Assembly (NCBI RefSeq): GCF_006494365.1
Contig: NZ_VHIP01000007.1
Span: forward strand, 124,001-188,000
DNA from: Aestuariibacter sp. GS-14
GTDB lineage: Bacteria; Pseudomonadota; Gammaproteobacteria; Enterobacterales; Alteromonadaceae
Direction: 5' to 3'
Length of the DNA stretch: 64,000 bases
The translations under genes were made by a program, and so were the position numbers. This document shows positions 18,001-27,281 of this stretch, in pieces (positions within the stretch are counted from its first letter, which is position 1; every line of letters begins with the position of its first letter). A model generated the notes under the pieces. It worked only from the letters and a program-made list of their open reading frames with translations, did no database searches and was not told the DNA's origin.

Positions 18001-18963
18001 AAAAACAACACCAGTGAAACCGTAAAATATCAGTATAAACCGGCTGAGTTACCGCCTATCCGTTTTCATTGCGGTAACTGCGTGTTACTGGATAAGGATT
18101 TTGGGGAAGTGGATGTCGAAGTTGTCAGGGTTGACGACGGCATGCGCTTTAAACAACTGAGTGCCAAAAATACCTATGGGGCAATTCAGATGTCGGGTGC
18201 GTGGCTCACCCAGGGCAATGCTGAAAGTACCCGTTTAGAAGGCAATGTAAACAGCCGTGATGTCGGCGCGTTTCTCAATCTGCTGGGGGTCAATTCCGGC
18301 ATTAAAGATTCTGCAGCCGAAGTAGCCTTTGTGCTCGACTGGCAGGACTCGCCTTTCAATTTTTCAATGGCATCGCTGAATGGCAATATTAATACTCAGT
18401 TAACCGATGGTTACTTAACCCAGGTCAGCGATAAGGGCTCGCGAATCTTTACCTTATTCAGTCTGAACTCGTTGGTACGCAAGCTTAGCCTGGATTTCCG
18501 GGATGTATTTGCCAAAGGCTTCTTCTACGACGACATTCAGGGTAGCCTCCAAATTGTAGATGGGGTAGCCACCACCAATGATACGCTGGTGGATGGCGGA
18601 GCCGGCGAAATTGAAATTACCGGTTACACTAATCTTGCCGAACAAACGCTGAATTACAATGTGAGTTTTGCTCCCAATGTAACAGGTAATCTGCCCTTTT
18701 TAGTGTACTTTATGGTGAATCCGCCTACGGCATTGGCCGCATTGGCGCTGGATCAGGTATTGACCTCAGCCAAAGTGATCTCTAATGTGAATTATCATAT
18801 CACTGGCACAATTGACGAGCCGGTGCTGGAAGAAGTGGGCCGCGATAGCAAAGACATAGCGTTGCCAGCACAGCAGCTGCCTGGTGAACGTCAGGCTCCA
18901 ACGCCCACAGAATCGGATTCACCGGTTATCGTACCCAAGGACTCCAATGACGCAGACAGTTAA
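15058..18963 (+). CDS. yhdP: YhdP-family AsmA-like envelope lipid-transport protein
   Basis: A 1301-residue protein with one N-terminal membrane helix (about residues 15-35, LLSAIVLVLFAVLLSVLRYTLP) and a very long periplasmic beta-rich body, ending in the AsmA-type region 'GSRIFTLFSLNSLVRKLSLDFRDVFAKGFFYDDIQGSLQIVDGVATT'. YhdP, TamB and YdbH are bridge-like proteins that move phospholipids to the outer membrane. Starts at GTG overlapping the rng stop by 4 bp, the same rng-yhdP order as E. coli. A Lys-rich insert (EKEGDKDKKKNN, about residue 975) and a Pro/Ser-rich tail are loosely conserved regions. Confidence 0.93.
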   Translation: MSRFLSVSAYLVRKLWLLSAIVLVLFAVLLSVLRYTLPYLDEEKHLIEDYLSAQYGINLTIDSLSAAWQGTGPSIVLNGVEFTQNDLSPVELRLQQVYVEVDFWQSIQQRELSSKRFDLVGLTAKIDTQRIESGEADDFPIVEALRSLFLDQLQSFSLQHGEVTLVTPTDEQVIELSELVWVNRDERHQGRGEIRVQELTNNSASFILDLFGDKSSLQGTLYAKGEALDISPWVSALLPTRSPVEESRGNFELWASLNENQVTAVQVNFDESDIAWRIADDSALQSHIRGGSIQAIPANDGWSIRIDQLVLQSGKHTLVTDLVGRADNNGNALFNTVKPLTLSPLLSLTPLFLSEDGGELINRLQPEAELATLQLQWQDKQFSAVAKVVDMQWHQSGHVPGVNSLDAEFYWYQDHGVLELDASDVAFSVNNLLPQDIDLARVKGRAYVFADSNQNWQLWIDRLAVDGELVSFTQALHYQFANKHLSTTLNVSKMPLIKVPQLFPSAYMGEGTVSYLNRAFSGAGEVDQATVIWHGAVDAFPFTQNQGIFQASVAIKDAEFTFSDQWPALKKLNMDLLFENESLHMRSDASQLGAIQLTDLRAKIPRLTGSSILSIDANGAGTGQSLAGLMLASSMKESLGKVLAEDVVVSGSVNAKLHLDIPLSGEQVSASGIATLNKNQVVVTSLDLAFTNTSGEVVFDNANITLNGVTAELTEQPVAIQLTGSQLSDEYLLDIHLTGNWATQPLIARFNPAFDTYVSGRSNWQTDVSVSLSKNGFQYHATLNSDLHGVASRLPAPFNKASTDLMPLMVLAEGNEQATNVSVNVGSEVRFNGVLPHVEKQFSRAHLALGNSDFVGLGVGFSISADLAKVDVADWYKAIELLVGGFTPATGNSETARKPYFSVPERIFIEAENLVVFDQILTGVDITAKQQNNNWLLDVSSSQAKAEVRLYDAWLEQGIDIKADFIHLTEWKEKEGDKDKKKNNTSETVKYQYKPAELPPIRFHCGNCVLLDKDFGEVDVEVVRVDDGMRFKQLSAKNTYGAIQMSGAWLTQGNAESTRLEGNVNSRDVGAFLNLLGVNSGIKDSAAEVAFVLDWQDSPFNFSMASLNGNINTQLTDGYLTQVSDKGSRIFTLFSLNSLVRKLSLDFRDVFAKGFFYDDIQGSLQIVDGVATTNDTLVDGGAGEIEITGYTNLAEQTLNYNVSFAPNVTGNLPFLVYFMVNPPTALAALALDQVLTSAKVISNVNYHITGTIDEPVLEEVGRDSKDIALPAQQLPGERQAPTPTESDSPVIVPKDSNDADS

Positions 18964-19783
18964 TCTTGTTGCGCTGCAAATGACATCCGGCCCGGATGTC
19001 ACCGAAAACTTAAACACAGTAGCAACTCAACTCGCCAGCGCCAACCTGCCTGCAAATAGTCTGGTAGTGTTACCCGAATGCTTTGCTTGCTTTGGTACCC
19101 GTGATGGTCATTTACTCACAGTAGCTGAGCCTCAGGGTAAGGGTCCTATTCAAACTGCATTACAGGCGCTGGCCCGTCAGCATAACTGCTATCTGGTGAG
19201 TGGCACCTTGCCAATGCAATGCAACAATCCGGATAAATTTACCGCGTCCAGTTTGTTGATAAGCCCGCAGGGTGAACAAATTGCGCACTATCAGAAAATA
19301 CACTTATTTGATGTGTCGGTAGCCGACAATACCCGGTCGTACTTCGAGTCAAAATATACTCAACCGGGAGCACAGGTGGTGGTGGCAGACACGCCTATTG
19401 GCCGCATTGGTATGGCGGTGTGTTACGACGTGCGATTCCCGGGGTTATTCGACGCCATGGGCGAAATTGACATTCTGGTTTTGCCTGCTGCCTTCACGAA
19501 GGTAACCGGCGCGGCTCACTGGCATACGTTATTAAAGGCCCGTGCGGTGGAAAAGCAATGCTTTGTGGTTGCAGCAAACCAAACCGGCGTGCACCAGAAT
19601 GGGCGTGAAACCTTCGGACACAGTGTTATTTTATCGCCATGGGGCGAGCAACTGGCACAACGTGCTACAATGCCAGGAGTAGTTCAGCAATCCGTGAACC
19701 TGGCCGAACTCGACACATATCGTCAGTCGATGCCACTGTCACTACACAATCGATTCAGGAGTCATTTTGACAAATCAAGTTGA
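18947..19783 (+). CDS. Carbon-nitrogen hydrolase, Nit1/YbeM-like deaminated glutathione amidase
   Basis: A 278-residue nitrilase-superfamily enzyme. The catalytic Glu-Lys-Cys triad is visible: '[11 protein letters not shown]' (Glu), '[12 protein letters not shown]' (Lys) and '[14 protein letters not shown]' (Cys). The 'KIHLFDV...ES' pattern and the size match the Nit1 branch, which hydrolyses deaminated glutathione, a side product of transaminases; related omega-amidases are less likely. The ATG at 18947 overlaps the yhdP end by 17 bp and the gene end overlaps tldD by 17 bp, so yhdP-nit-tldD form one transcription unit. Substrate assignment is by family only. Confidence 0.88.
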   Translation: MTQTVNLVALQMTSGPDVTENLNTVATQLASANLPANSLVVLPECFACFGTRDGHLLTVAEPQGKGPIQTALQALARQHNCYLVSGTLPMQCNNPDKFTASSLLISPQGEQIAHYQKIHLFDVSVADNTRSYFESKYTQPGAQVVVADTPIGRIGMAVCYDVRFPGLFDAMGEIDILVLPAAFTKVTGAAHWHTLLKARAVEKQCFVVAANQTGVHQNGRETFGHSVILSPWGEQLAQRATMPGVVQQSVNLAELDTYRQSMPLSLHNRFRSHFDKSS

Positions 19784-21209
19784 AACGCATTTACTCGGAG
19801 ATTCGGGGCTTTCCCGACAAAGCCTGGAATCAGCGCTGGCGTCTATTTATACGCATCAAACCGACTATGCCGATTTGTATTTCCAGTCCAGTTTGCACGA
19901 AAGCTGGGTAATGGAAGACGGCATCATTAAAGAAGGCAGTTTTAACGTAGAACGCGGAGTGGGTGTTCGGGCAATCAGTGGCGAAAAAACCGGTTTTGCT
20001 TACTCAGACGAAATTAGTCAGGAAGCTATCCTTAAAGCCTGTGGCGCTGCGCGCAGTATTGCACCTCATGGTGGTACGCTAAAAGTAGCATCGCTGAGCG
20101 ATGTAACAACTGTATCGCGTTATGCCAGTGACAATCCAATTCAGGCAATGGCAGAGGCCGAGAAAATTGCCTTATTAAAAGCTGTGGATGCATACATCCG
20201 CCAACAGGATCCCCATATCAATCAGGTTGTGGTGTCGTTAAGTGGTGTGTATGAAGAAATTCTGGTGGCAGGCAGCGACGGCACATTTGCTACCGATATT
20301 CGCCCATTAGTGCGCCTGAATTGTTCTGTACTGCTGGAGAATGGCGATCGTCGTGAGCGTGGCAGTGCCGGAGCGGGTGGACGTCATGCTTATTCGTTCT
20401 TTACACAACAGGACGACGGTAAACCCTATTATGAAAAGCTGGCCGATGAAGCATTACACATGGCCAGAGTGAACATGGAAGCTGTTGCCTCTCCTGCTGG
20501 CCTTATGCCAGTTGTATTGGGCAGTGGTTGGCCTGGTGTGTTGTTACACGAAGCGGTAGGACATGGTCTGGAAGGTGATTTCAACCGCAAGGGCGCCTCT
20601 ACCTTCAGTGGCCGTATGGGCAAGCGAGTGGCAGCTAAGGGTGTGACCGTCGTGGATGATGGCACGCTGGACAATCGCCGTGGCTCATTAACGGTTGATG
20701 ACGAAGGGACTCCTACGGCGCACAATATACTCATTGAAGATGGCATTCTAACCGGCTACATGCAGGACAAAATGAATGCGCGTCTGATGGGCGTGAAGCC
20801 TACCGGTAATGGTCGTCGCGAATCCTATGCCCATTTGCCAATGCCCCGTATGACGAATACTTATATGCTGGGCGGGCAGTACAGCCCGGAAGAGATTATT
20901 GCTACCATTGATAAAGGCATTTACGCGCCTAATTTCGCTGGTGGTCAGGTAGATATTACTTCAGGCAAATTTGTGTTCTCCAGTGCCGAAGCGTATTTGA
21001 TTGAGAACGGTAAAATCACCGCGCCTATCAAAGGGGCAACGCTGATTGGCAACGGGCCGGAAGTGATGCAGAAAATCTCGATGATCGGAAACGACCTGGC
21101 ATTGGACCGCGGTGTTGGCGTCTGCGGTAAGGATGGGCAGAGTGTGCCTGTTGGCGTTGGTCAGCCAACCCTTAAAATTGATGAACTAACAGTAGGCGGT
21201 ACGTCTTAA
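19767..21209 (+). CDS. tldD: Metalloprotease subunit TldD
   Basis: A 480-residue TldD. The zinc/catalytic motif '[11 protein letters not shown]' (HExxxH) is present, with downstream '[18 protein letters not shown]' and '[23 protein letters not shown]' typical of the family. TldD pairs with TldE (PmbA, found at 21859-23190) to form a heterodimeric protease that degrades unfolded peptides and processes microcin precursors and the CcdA antitoxin. The start is a TTG at 19767 inside the upstream amidase gene. Followed by a strong hairpin shared with the convergent yjgA. Confidence 0.97.
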   Translation: MTNQVETHLLGDSGLSRQSLESALASIYTHQTDYADLYFQSSLHESWVMEDGIIKEGSFNVERGVGVRAISGEKTGFAYSDEISQEAILKACGAARSIAPHGGTLKVASLSDVTTVSRYASDNPIQAMAEAEKIALLKAVDAYIRQQDPHINQVVVSLSGVYEEILVAGSDGTFATDIRPLVRLNCSVLLENGDRRERGSAGAGGRHAYSFFTQQDDGKPYYEKLADEALHMARVNMEAVASPAGLMPVVLGSGWPGVLLHEAVGHGLEGDFNRKGASTFSGRMGKRVAAKGVTVVDDGTLDNRRGSLTVDDEGTPTAHNILIEDGILTGYMQDKMNARLMGVKPTGNGRRESYAHLPMPRMTNTYMLGGQYSPEEIIATIDKGIYAPNFAGGQVDITSGKFVFSSAEAYLIENGKITAPIKGATLIGNGPEVMQKISMIGNDLALDRGVGVCGKDGQSVPVGVGQPTLKIDELTVGGTS

Positions 21210-21220
21210 CGCAACCGCCC

Positions 21221-21246
21221 GACTAAGCCTGGTAACAGGCTTAGTC
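21221..21246. terminator. Hairpin between convergent tldD and yjgA
   Basis: Perfect 11-bp stem GACTAAGCCTG / CAGGCTTAGTC with a GTAA tetraloop; the right arm includes the yjgA stop codon. It would form on either strand and probably stops transcripts from both sides, although there is no long T-run. Confidence 0.7.
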
Positions 21247-21786
21247 AACAATAAGGCCTTTCAGGTACTGGAATAACTCACGGTACGCTTTGGGCGGCTT
21301 ATTGTTACTGCGCTCTTTAACGATAGCCCGATGGAAATGACGCAGTTGCTGACGCTCAAGCTGCGGAAATTCGGTCAGTAACGGTTCAATGGCATCGTCG
21401 CCCTGACTGGCAATAGCATCGCGTGCTTTTTCCAGTTTATGAAGCAGCGCATTGTGCTCATTGTGCTGGTGTTGAAGTTTAGCCAGTGCTATTTCAATCG
21501 GCTCCAGATCGCGGCTGCGCATTAGCTTTCCAATAAACTGCAACTGACGGCGATAACCGTCTTTTTTGCGGTTTATCCGGCGGGCCAGAGCGACGGCATC
21601 ACCCAGCTCGTCATCGAGCGGGATGGTTTTTAAATGTGCGTCAGACAAATTAACCAGCTGTTCACCAACTCGTTGTTGTTGGGCAGACTGACGTTTGAGT
21701 TCGGATTTACTGACGGGCTCATCAAAACCGGGATAGTCATCGTTACTAACCTGGTTTTCGTCATCGTATTGACTCGGGTCGGTCAT
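21241..21786 (-). CDS. darP: Ribosome-associated protein YjgA/DarP
   Basis: A 181-residue, highly charged, helical DUF615 protein: 'VSKSELKRQSAQQQRVGEQLVNLSDAHLKTIPLDDELGDAVALARRINRKKDGYRRQLQFIGKLMR' is the family core, and 'AYRELFQYLKGL' its end. DarP binds late 50S assembly intermediates in E. coli and helps fold the peptidyl-transferase centre. It lies opposite and between tldD and pmbA, with its start 72 bp from that of pmbA; the intervening region must hold divergent promoters. Confidence 0.94.
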   Translation of the reverse strand: MTDPSQYDDENQVSNDDYPGFDEPVSKSELKRQSAQQQRVGEQLVNLSDAHLKTIPLDDELGDAVALARRINRKKDGYRRQLQFIGKLMRSRDLEPIEIALAKLQHQHNEHNALLHKLEKARDAIASQGDDAIEPLLTEFPQLERQQLRHFHRAIVKERSNNKPPKAYRELFQYLKGLIVD

Positions 21787-21858
21787 GGGACTCTCGTGTT
21801 AAACTGAATAATAGTAAATTGTAGCCCATGAACAATGGACATTTATAGCGAAACTTCT

Positions 21859-23190
21859 ATGCAAATCGAACAACAACTCGCAGAAATTCAATCTAAAGTT
21901 GCCGATGTACTGAGTCTGGCACTGAAAAAAGGGGCAACGCAGGCTGAAGCCAGTATGTCGAAAGTGGAAGGGATCTCCGTATCTTCCCGTATGCGTGAAG
22001 TTGAAAATATTGAATTTACCAATGATGGCGGACTGGGCATCAGCGTGTATGTGGGCAAGCATAAAGGCAGTGCGTCTACAGCCGATCTCAGTATGTCAGC
22101 ATTGACACTGGCCGTTGAAAAGGCTGTGGATATCGCCCGCTACACCAGTGAAGACCCTTGTACCGGCCTTGCCGACGCAGAGTTGATGGCTACTGAGTTT
22201 CCGGATTTAGAATTATATCATCCGATTCCGCTGGACCCCGAAAAGGCCATTCAAACCGCCATTGCTGCGGAAAGCGCTGCGCTGGATTACGATGAGCGGA
22301 TAACCAATACCGATGGTGCCAGTTACAACGCCAACATTGGACTACGGGTGTATGGCAACACGCATGGGATCAATGCGGGATACACCAGCAGTCGCTATAG
22401 CCTTAGCTGTATGGTAATTGGCAGTCAGGGCGAAGATATGCAGCGCGACTACGCCTATACCGTTAATCGCAATGCCAGCTTACTGGACAGCCCTCAACAG
22501 GTAGGCAAGGAAGCGGCAAAAGCAACGGTAGATCGCTTAGGTGCACGAAAAATCAAAACCGCAACGGTGCCAGTACTGATCGATAAGCAAATTGCGGCGG
22601 GACTATTTGGGCATTACATTGGCGCCATCAGCGGTGGGTCACTTTATCGTCGCTCGTCGTTCCTGTTGGACAAGCTGGGCACTCAGGTTTTTCCATCCTG
22701 GCTAAATATCATTGAGCGACCACATTTGAAAGGCGCGCTGGCAAGCAGCAACTTCGACAGTGAAGGTGTGGCAACCCGCGACATGACGATTGTTGAGGAC
22801 GGCTTGCTCTCAACCTATCTTTACACCAGTTATTCGGCCAGAAAGCTCAATACAGTCACTAACGGGCACGCGGGCGGTATTCACAACCTGATTGTGAACC
22901 ATACGGGGCAAAGCGATGCCGAACTGCTCAAAACCATGGGTACAGGTTTATGGGTTACTGAACTTATGGGGCAGGGTGTGAATATCGTTACCGGCGATTA
23001 TTCGCGTGGTGCCGCTGGGTTTTGGGTAGAAAACGGTATTGTTCAGTATCCGGTTCACGAAATAACCATTGCAGGCACGTTGCAGGACATGTTTGCCAAC
23101 ATCGTTGCAATTGGTGCACAGCAGGACGCTCGTGGCAGCGTAAGCACGGGATCTGTGTTACTGGATAAAATGACCATAGCGGGCGCTTAA
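21859..23190 (+). CDS. pmbA: Metalloprotease subunit TldE/PmbA
   Basis: A 443-residue PmbA/TldE, partner of TldD. Recognisable blocks: 'VSSRMREVENIEFTNDGGLGISVYVGKHKGSAST', 'DIARYTSEDPCTGLAD', 'DYAYTVNR', 'AAGLFGHYIGAISGGSLYRRSSFLLDKLG', 'TSYSARKL...GHAGGIHN', 'VTELMGQGVNIVTGDYSRGAAGFWVENG'. TldE lacks the HExxxH of TldD, and none is seen here. An ATG at 21835 is a possible earlier start (eight extra residues); neither start has a clear Shine-Dalgarno. Length agrees with the E. coli protein (450). Confidence 0.96.
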   Translation: MQIEQQLAEIQSKVADVLSLALKKGATQAEASMSKVEGISVSSRMREVENIEFTNDGGLGISVYVGKHKGSASTADLSMSALTLAVEKAVDIARYTSEDPCTGLADAELMATEFPDLELYHPIPLDPEKAIQTAIAAESAALDYDERITNTDGASYNANIGLRVYGNTHGINAGYTSSRYSLSCMVIGSQGEDMQRDYAYTVNRNASLLDSPQQVGKEAAKATVDRLGARKIKTATVPVLIDKQIAAGLFGHYIGAISGGSLYRRSSFLLDKLGTQVFPSWLNIIERPHLKGALASSNFDSEGVATRDMTIVEDGLLSTYLYTSYSARKLNTVTNGHAGGIHNLIVNHTGQSDAELLKTMGTGLWVTELMGQGVNIVTGDYSRGAAGFWVENGIVQYPVHEITIAGTLQDMFANIVAIGAQQDARGSVSTGSVLLDKMTIAGA

Positions 23191-23334
23191 AAATAAGTGG
23201 TACGATCTGTCAGGATTTTTATCACTTTTTAAGAAGTTGGTTTTTTTTAAATAATTTAATCATAAAATTCATATGGTTATTTTTTGGATCGATATTTGCT
23301 TAATAGCGGCAGGGAAGAAATAAGGTACAGATCT

Positions 23335-24264
23335 TTGAAAACACTTAATCAATTATTAGCGTCGTTAGCCGTTGTCGTGTCGATGAGCACAGTAGCGTCC
23401 GTTGAAAATGTAGGTACCTATAACCTGATTTTGAAAAACGATCTGAACACCAGCAGTGATATCGAAGGCCGCATTATGATTGGTGGCAACATCGATATGG
23501 CTGGCAAGTCGCTGGATGTTGCAAGCCGTATAGCGGCAGACCCCGTGGTTGACGCTGTAACCGTTGTTGGCAACATCACTGCAAACGATGTAAAAACCCA
23601 AAACGGTAATATTGTTTACGGCGGTTCGGCTGGCAGTACAAACCTGATTTTAAACGGCAGTGGTGCTGTCGTTCAGCAAAGTCAGAGTGTGCTTCAAAAT
23701 CAGTTTGATGCGATTTATCAAAGCGTGATTGACGACAGTAATTATTACAAGTCACTTACTGCTAACGGTACGTTTAACACCTCAGATATGAATAACCTGA
23801 AGTTTGAATCGACCAGTAGCGATGATCTGCTGGTATTTAATATCAACGGTTCTGATTTGTTAAACGGTAGCTTTAGTTTTGGTTTTACGCCCACAGTGCC
23901 AATTATTATTAACGTGGCAGGTACCGGTGCGTTGAGTATTAACGCTAAGGCTTTTGGTAACTTTACAAAACAGGTTGCCTCTCTGGTATTGTGGAACTTC
24001 TACGATTACACCTCAATTGGTTTTAATGGCGACGGCTGGAACGGTTCGGTGTTAGCTCCCAATGCAGACATCACCAGTGGTACCGGTAGTCTCGATGGCG
24101 GTTTTGCAGCGCTGTCTTATACAGGTACGGTTGAACTGCACAATCAATTGTTCACGTATGTGCCGCCAGGTAACACTTCTGGTGAAGAAGTACCCGCACC
24201 ACCCGTATTCTTTTTGTTGTTTGGTGGTCTGATCGCCACCCTTGCACTGAAACGTCGTAAGTAG
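23335..24264 (+). CDS. Secreted choice-of-anchor-A-like protein with PEP-CTERM-like tail
   Basis: Probably 309 residues from a TTG at 23335 with AAGG upstream; the frame is open back to a TTG at 23284 but the signal peptide only begins at 23335 (MKTLNQLLASLAVVVSMSTVAS). The body has the pattern of choice-of-anchor A domains: 'YNLILKNDLNTSSDIEGRIMIGGNIDM' at the start and 'GFNGDGWNGSVLAPNADITSGTGSLDGGFAALSYTG' near the end. The C-terminus is a tripartite sorting-like tail: VPAPP, a hydrophobic helix, then KRRK. This resembles PEP-CTERM signals processed by exosortase/EpsH systems, with a VPAP variant in place of VPEP. No exosortase lies in the window. It is probably a matrix or cell-surface protein; the function is unknown. 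Confidence 0.72.
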   Translation: MKTLNQLLASLAVVVSMSTVASVENVGTYNLILKNDLNTSSDIEGRIMIGGNIDMAGKSLDVASRIAADPVVDAVTVVGNITANDVKTQNGNIVYGGSAGSTNLILNGSGAVVQQSQSVLQNQFDAIYQSVIDDSNYYKSLTANGTFNTSDMNNLKFESTSSDDLLVFNINGSDLLNGSFSFGFTPTVPIIINVAGTGALSINAKAFGNFTKQVASLVLWNFYDYTSIGFNGDGWNGSVLAPNADITSGTGSLDGGFAALSYTGTVELHNQLFTYVPPGNTSGEEVPAPPVFFLLFGGLIATLALKRRK

Positions 24265-24286
24265 CGCAAAAATACACATGGTTAAG

Positions 24287-24312
24287 AAAAGGCTGGGATC
24301 CCAGCCTTTTTG
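24287..24312 (+). terminator. Rho-independent terminator after the anchor-A gene
   Basis: Stem AAAAGGCTGG / CCAGCCTTTT with a GATC loop, merging into a T-run (CCTTTTTGCTTTTT), 22 bp after the stop codon. It separates this gene from the TPR gene, which must then have its own promoter, and excludes translation starts around 24310. Confidence 0.88.
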
Positions 24313-24402
24313 CTTTTTAAAATTCGTAATATTATGGCAATCACTATGCCCCGGTTACAGGATATAAAGTTACCTTTGTACTCAATTATTTTTGGTAAGC
24401 AA

Positions 24403-27216
24403 ATGGCATACGCCGCCGTTACAAGACTCACGAAAGTAGTAGTATTACTCCTTGTTATTGGGGGGGTAAATGCTGAGTCACAATCTGATACGGCGTCAAT
24501 CGAGTGTGAAAAAGCCGAATTCAGTTACGAACAAGGCGATGCGGATACCGCGCTGATTCACCTTAAGCGTTGTCAGCAAGCAATGCCCGAATATTTGCCT
24601 GCACTGGCTTTGCTTGGCAAGATCCAGAGCCGGCAAAAGGCCTATCCTCAAGCAGTTATTACGTTCAACGACGCAATAAAGCGTGGTGCAGATGAATCCC
24701 TGTTCGCCCGAGAGTGGGCGGATGCGCTGTTAGCTGTACGTGAGTATGAAGTAATAAAGGATTTTGCGGGTTATGTAGCGTTCCCGGACAGCCAAAAAGC
24801 ATACTGGCTACTGGCCCGGGCCGAATCCTGTATGGCGCTGCAGGAAGAAACCTGCGCGAGGGAAAGCTATAACCTGCGTGGCGAGATAGCTGATGACATC
24901 GAGCAACCCCTTGGGCTTGCCGGTATCGCTATAAAAACGCGAAACTGGAAAGCTGCTAATCGTCATTTACAACAAGCGCGTAAATTCAACGATACTGATA
25001 TTCGAGTTTGGCTTGCCATGGCACAGGTGAGTCAGGGACAGGGAAAGATTGAGCAGGCATTGGATTATGCCGCACTGGCTTTTCAGATAAACCCTGAGCA
25101 TCCCCTGGTGCTGAGAATTATGGCCGATTTGTATCTGGCCGCCAACGACGACGCTCAGGCGCTAAGCACGGTTGATGCGATATTGAAGCAGTCGCCGCAG
25201 GACCCTTACGCGCTGCTGGTAAGTAATAGCCTGACAAGCAACACCGAACGGGCGTTGCAACTTCAGGCTGTAAAAAATCAAATTGAAAAACTGAGGGCTT
25301 CGCTGACCGAGCCTTCAGATGAATTAATGTATTTACAGGGGTTGATTGCCTACCAGGAAGGTGCGCTTGAAACCGCCATTACTCAGTTTGAACACCTTTA
25401 CAAGGAAAAGGCCTATTTTCCGCAGACTATCGTTCTGCTGGCTAAAACTCAGGTGCAACTCGGGCAGCGGGCAGAGGCGATAAAGGTTCTGGAAGCAAAC
25501 CAGGATCTATTACTAACGGAAGCACCAACTGCATACGCGTTGTTGATTGAGTTATTCATAGAGCAAGGTACCGTATTTAAAGCACTGGGTAGTTGGCAAA
25601 CCTTCATCAGTACTTACCCTAAGCGAATTGACGCGCAGTTGCTGGAAGTTAAAATTTTACTCGCCCGTGGCTTACTGGACCGCGGAGCTGAAAAACTTAC
25701 CGTATTGCAACAGCGTTATCCGGACTCAACCGAAATTCAAACCGTATATGCCGTGGTGATGGCCAGAGCCAATCAACCTGAGCGCGCATTAATGGCCGTA
25801 AAGCAATTGTTGGGAGCAGAGCCACAAAGTGCTTATCTGCTTAACTTTAAAGGTGCTCTGCATCTGATGCTTCATCAGTACGTTGATGCAGCAACGGCAT
25901 TGGATGAGGCGCTCAGACTATCGCCTGATTTAACACCCGCAAAAATCAATCGCATTTGGCTGACTTACCAGCAAGGTGAAACCGAGCGGGCTGTAAATGA
26001 GGCGAGAGAGCTTTCCAGCAGGCTGCCAAGAGATTTAGCGGTTGGTCAGTTGTATGCAGGGTTGTTATTGTCGTCAGGGCAGTCTGGTCAGGCAATGAAC
26101 CAGTATCTGCGTTTAATGCAACTTGATGATACGCAGCAAAGCGTAATAGAAGCGCTGGTAACACTGCGCTTACAAAACAATAATCTGGCTGCCGCGATTC
26201 AGGGGCTGTCCCGCCTGATCGAGTTGGAATACAACACCGTGCAAAATTTGTTGCGTCGGGCGCAGCTAAGCATTGCGTTGGGTGAAGTGAAGAAGGCCGA
26301 AATCGACATTAAAAAGGCGGCATTACTTGCCAATAACGATCCACTTCTGTTGGTGGCTGCTGCAAATGCTGCTCTACAAGCAGGTAATTCCCGGCTTGCT
26401 ATTCAAAGTTTACACCGGGCGCGGGAGCTCATGCCTGACGATCTGTTAGCGGGCCTAAAACTAGCGGAAATATTCCTGAACGAAAACCAGAGTAGCGAAG
26501 CAGAAGTGGTCCTGAAACAATTAGTGAAGGCCCATGCTAATCAGGTTGATGTGTGGTTGTTAAAGGGCCGTCTGGCAGAGCAACAGGGTGATTTGAATAA
26601 CGCTAAAAGGCATTACTATAAGGCATTGTCGCTGAATGGCGACTACGACCTGATTTACGCAAAACTCTACACATTAACCCAATACGGCGTGGGCAGCGAT
26701 GAGTTCGAAAAAATACTGATTGCTAAAGTGTCCAAGCAGCCCAATGTGATATTCACGCGCAACTTACTGGCTCAGTTGTATTACTATCAGTTGCGGTTCG
26801 AGTCAGCAGCAAAACACTATACATATTTGTACGAAAATCTGCTGCCTGAAGACAAAAAGCCTGCTTTTGCCCGTCGTCTTGCGCAAACTTACTTTCATTT
26901 CAATACTGCAAAAGGGATCGAGTATACCAAAATCGCGCTTCAGAGCGCACCTGATGACCCGTACGTGAAATCATTGGCTGGCTGGTCACTAACACTACAA
27001 AACAGGCCCGCAGAGGCGGTGAAGCTGTTACGTGAGGCTTATACTCTGGATGGTAATAATCCCGACACGGCATACTTTCTTGCTTATACACTGGCGCAAT
27101 TAGAGCTTAACAGCGAGGCACAACAGGTCGTGTCGCAATTAATAAATAAGCAGCGCGGCTTTGCATATGAGAAAGAAGCGCAAGCACTTGTTGCCAGGCT
27201 CAAAAACGCATCCTGA
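24403..27216 (+). CDS. Large exported TPR-repeat protein, PrsT-like
   Basis: About 937 residues from the ATG at 24403; ATGs at 24334 and 24346 are alternatives, but the signal-peptide-like segment (RLTKVVVLLLVIGGVNA) follows 24403 directly. The rest is a long array of 34-residue tetratricopeptide repeats, for example 'YLPALALLGKIQSRQKAYPQAVITFNDAIKRGADES', 'AYLLNFKGALHLMLHQYVDAATALDEALRLSPD' and 'VDVWLLKGRLAEQQGDLNNAKRHYYKALSLNGD'. Length, architecture and position behind a PEP-CTERM-like protein match PrsT, the TPR protein of PEP-CTERM/exosortase loci, but PrsT is usually a lipoprotein and no lipobox cysteine is seen here. Probably a periplasmic scaffold; no enzyme motif. Confidence 0.75.
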   Translation: MAYAAVTRLTKVVVLLLVIGGVNAESQSDTASIECEKAEFSYEQGDADTALIHLKRCQQAMPEYLPALALLGKIQSRQKAYPQAVITFNDAIKRGADESLFAREWADALLAVREYEVIKDFAGYVAFPDSQKAYWLLARAESCMALQEETCARESYNLRGEIADDIEQPLGLAGIAIKTRNWKAANRHLQQARKFNDTDIRVWLAMAQVSQGQGKIEQALDYAALAFQINPEHPLVLRIMADLYLAANDDAQALSTVDAILKQSPQDPYALLVSNSLTSNTERALQLQAVKNQIEKLRASLTEPSDELMYLQGLIAYQEGALETAITQFEHLYKEKAYFPQTIVLLAKTQVQLGQRAEAIKVLEANQDLLLTEAPTAYALLIELFIEQGTVFKALGSWQTFISTYPKRIDAQLLEVKILLARGLLDRGAEKLTVLQQRYPDSTEIQTVYAVVMARANQPERALMAVKQLLGAEPQSAYLLNFKGALHLMLHQYVDAATALDEALRLSPDLTPAKINRIWLTYQQGETERAVNEARELSSRLPRDLAVGQLYAGLLLSSGQSGQAMNQYLRLMQLDDTQQSVIEALVTLRLQNNNLAAAIQGLSRLIELEYNTVQNLLRRAQLSIALGEVKKAEIDIKKAALLANNDPLLLVAAANAALQAGNSRLAIQSLHRARELMPDDLLAGLKLAEIFLNENQSSEAEVVLKQLVKAHANQVDVWLLKGRLAEQQGDLNNAKRHYYKALSLNGDYDLIYAKLYTLTQYGVGSDEFEKILIAKVSKQPNVIFTRNLLAQLYYYQLRFESAAKHYTYLYENLLPEDKKPAFARRLAQTYFHFNTAKGIEYTKIALQSAPDDPYVKSLAGWSLTLQNRPAEAVKLLREAYTLDGNNPDTAYFLAYTLAQLELNSEAQQVVSQLINKQRGFAYEKEAQALVARLKNAS

Positions 27217-27227
27217 CAGAAACAAAA

Positions 27228-27260
27228 AACGCCTGGCAATGCGAACCATTGCCAGGCGTT
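27228..27260. terminator. Hairpin terminator between the TPR gene and arcA
   Basis: Perfect 14-bp stem AACGCCTGGCAATG / CATTGCCAGGCGTT with a 5-nt loop. On the minus strand it is followed by GTTTTTTG, making it a good intrinsic terminator for arcA; it may also stop the TPR gene transcript from the other side. Confidence 0.85.
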
Positions 27261-27281
27261 AAATACATGCTTCGCCTGATT

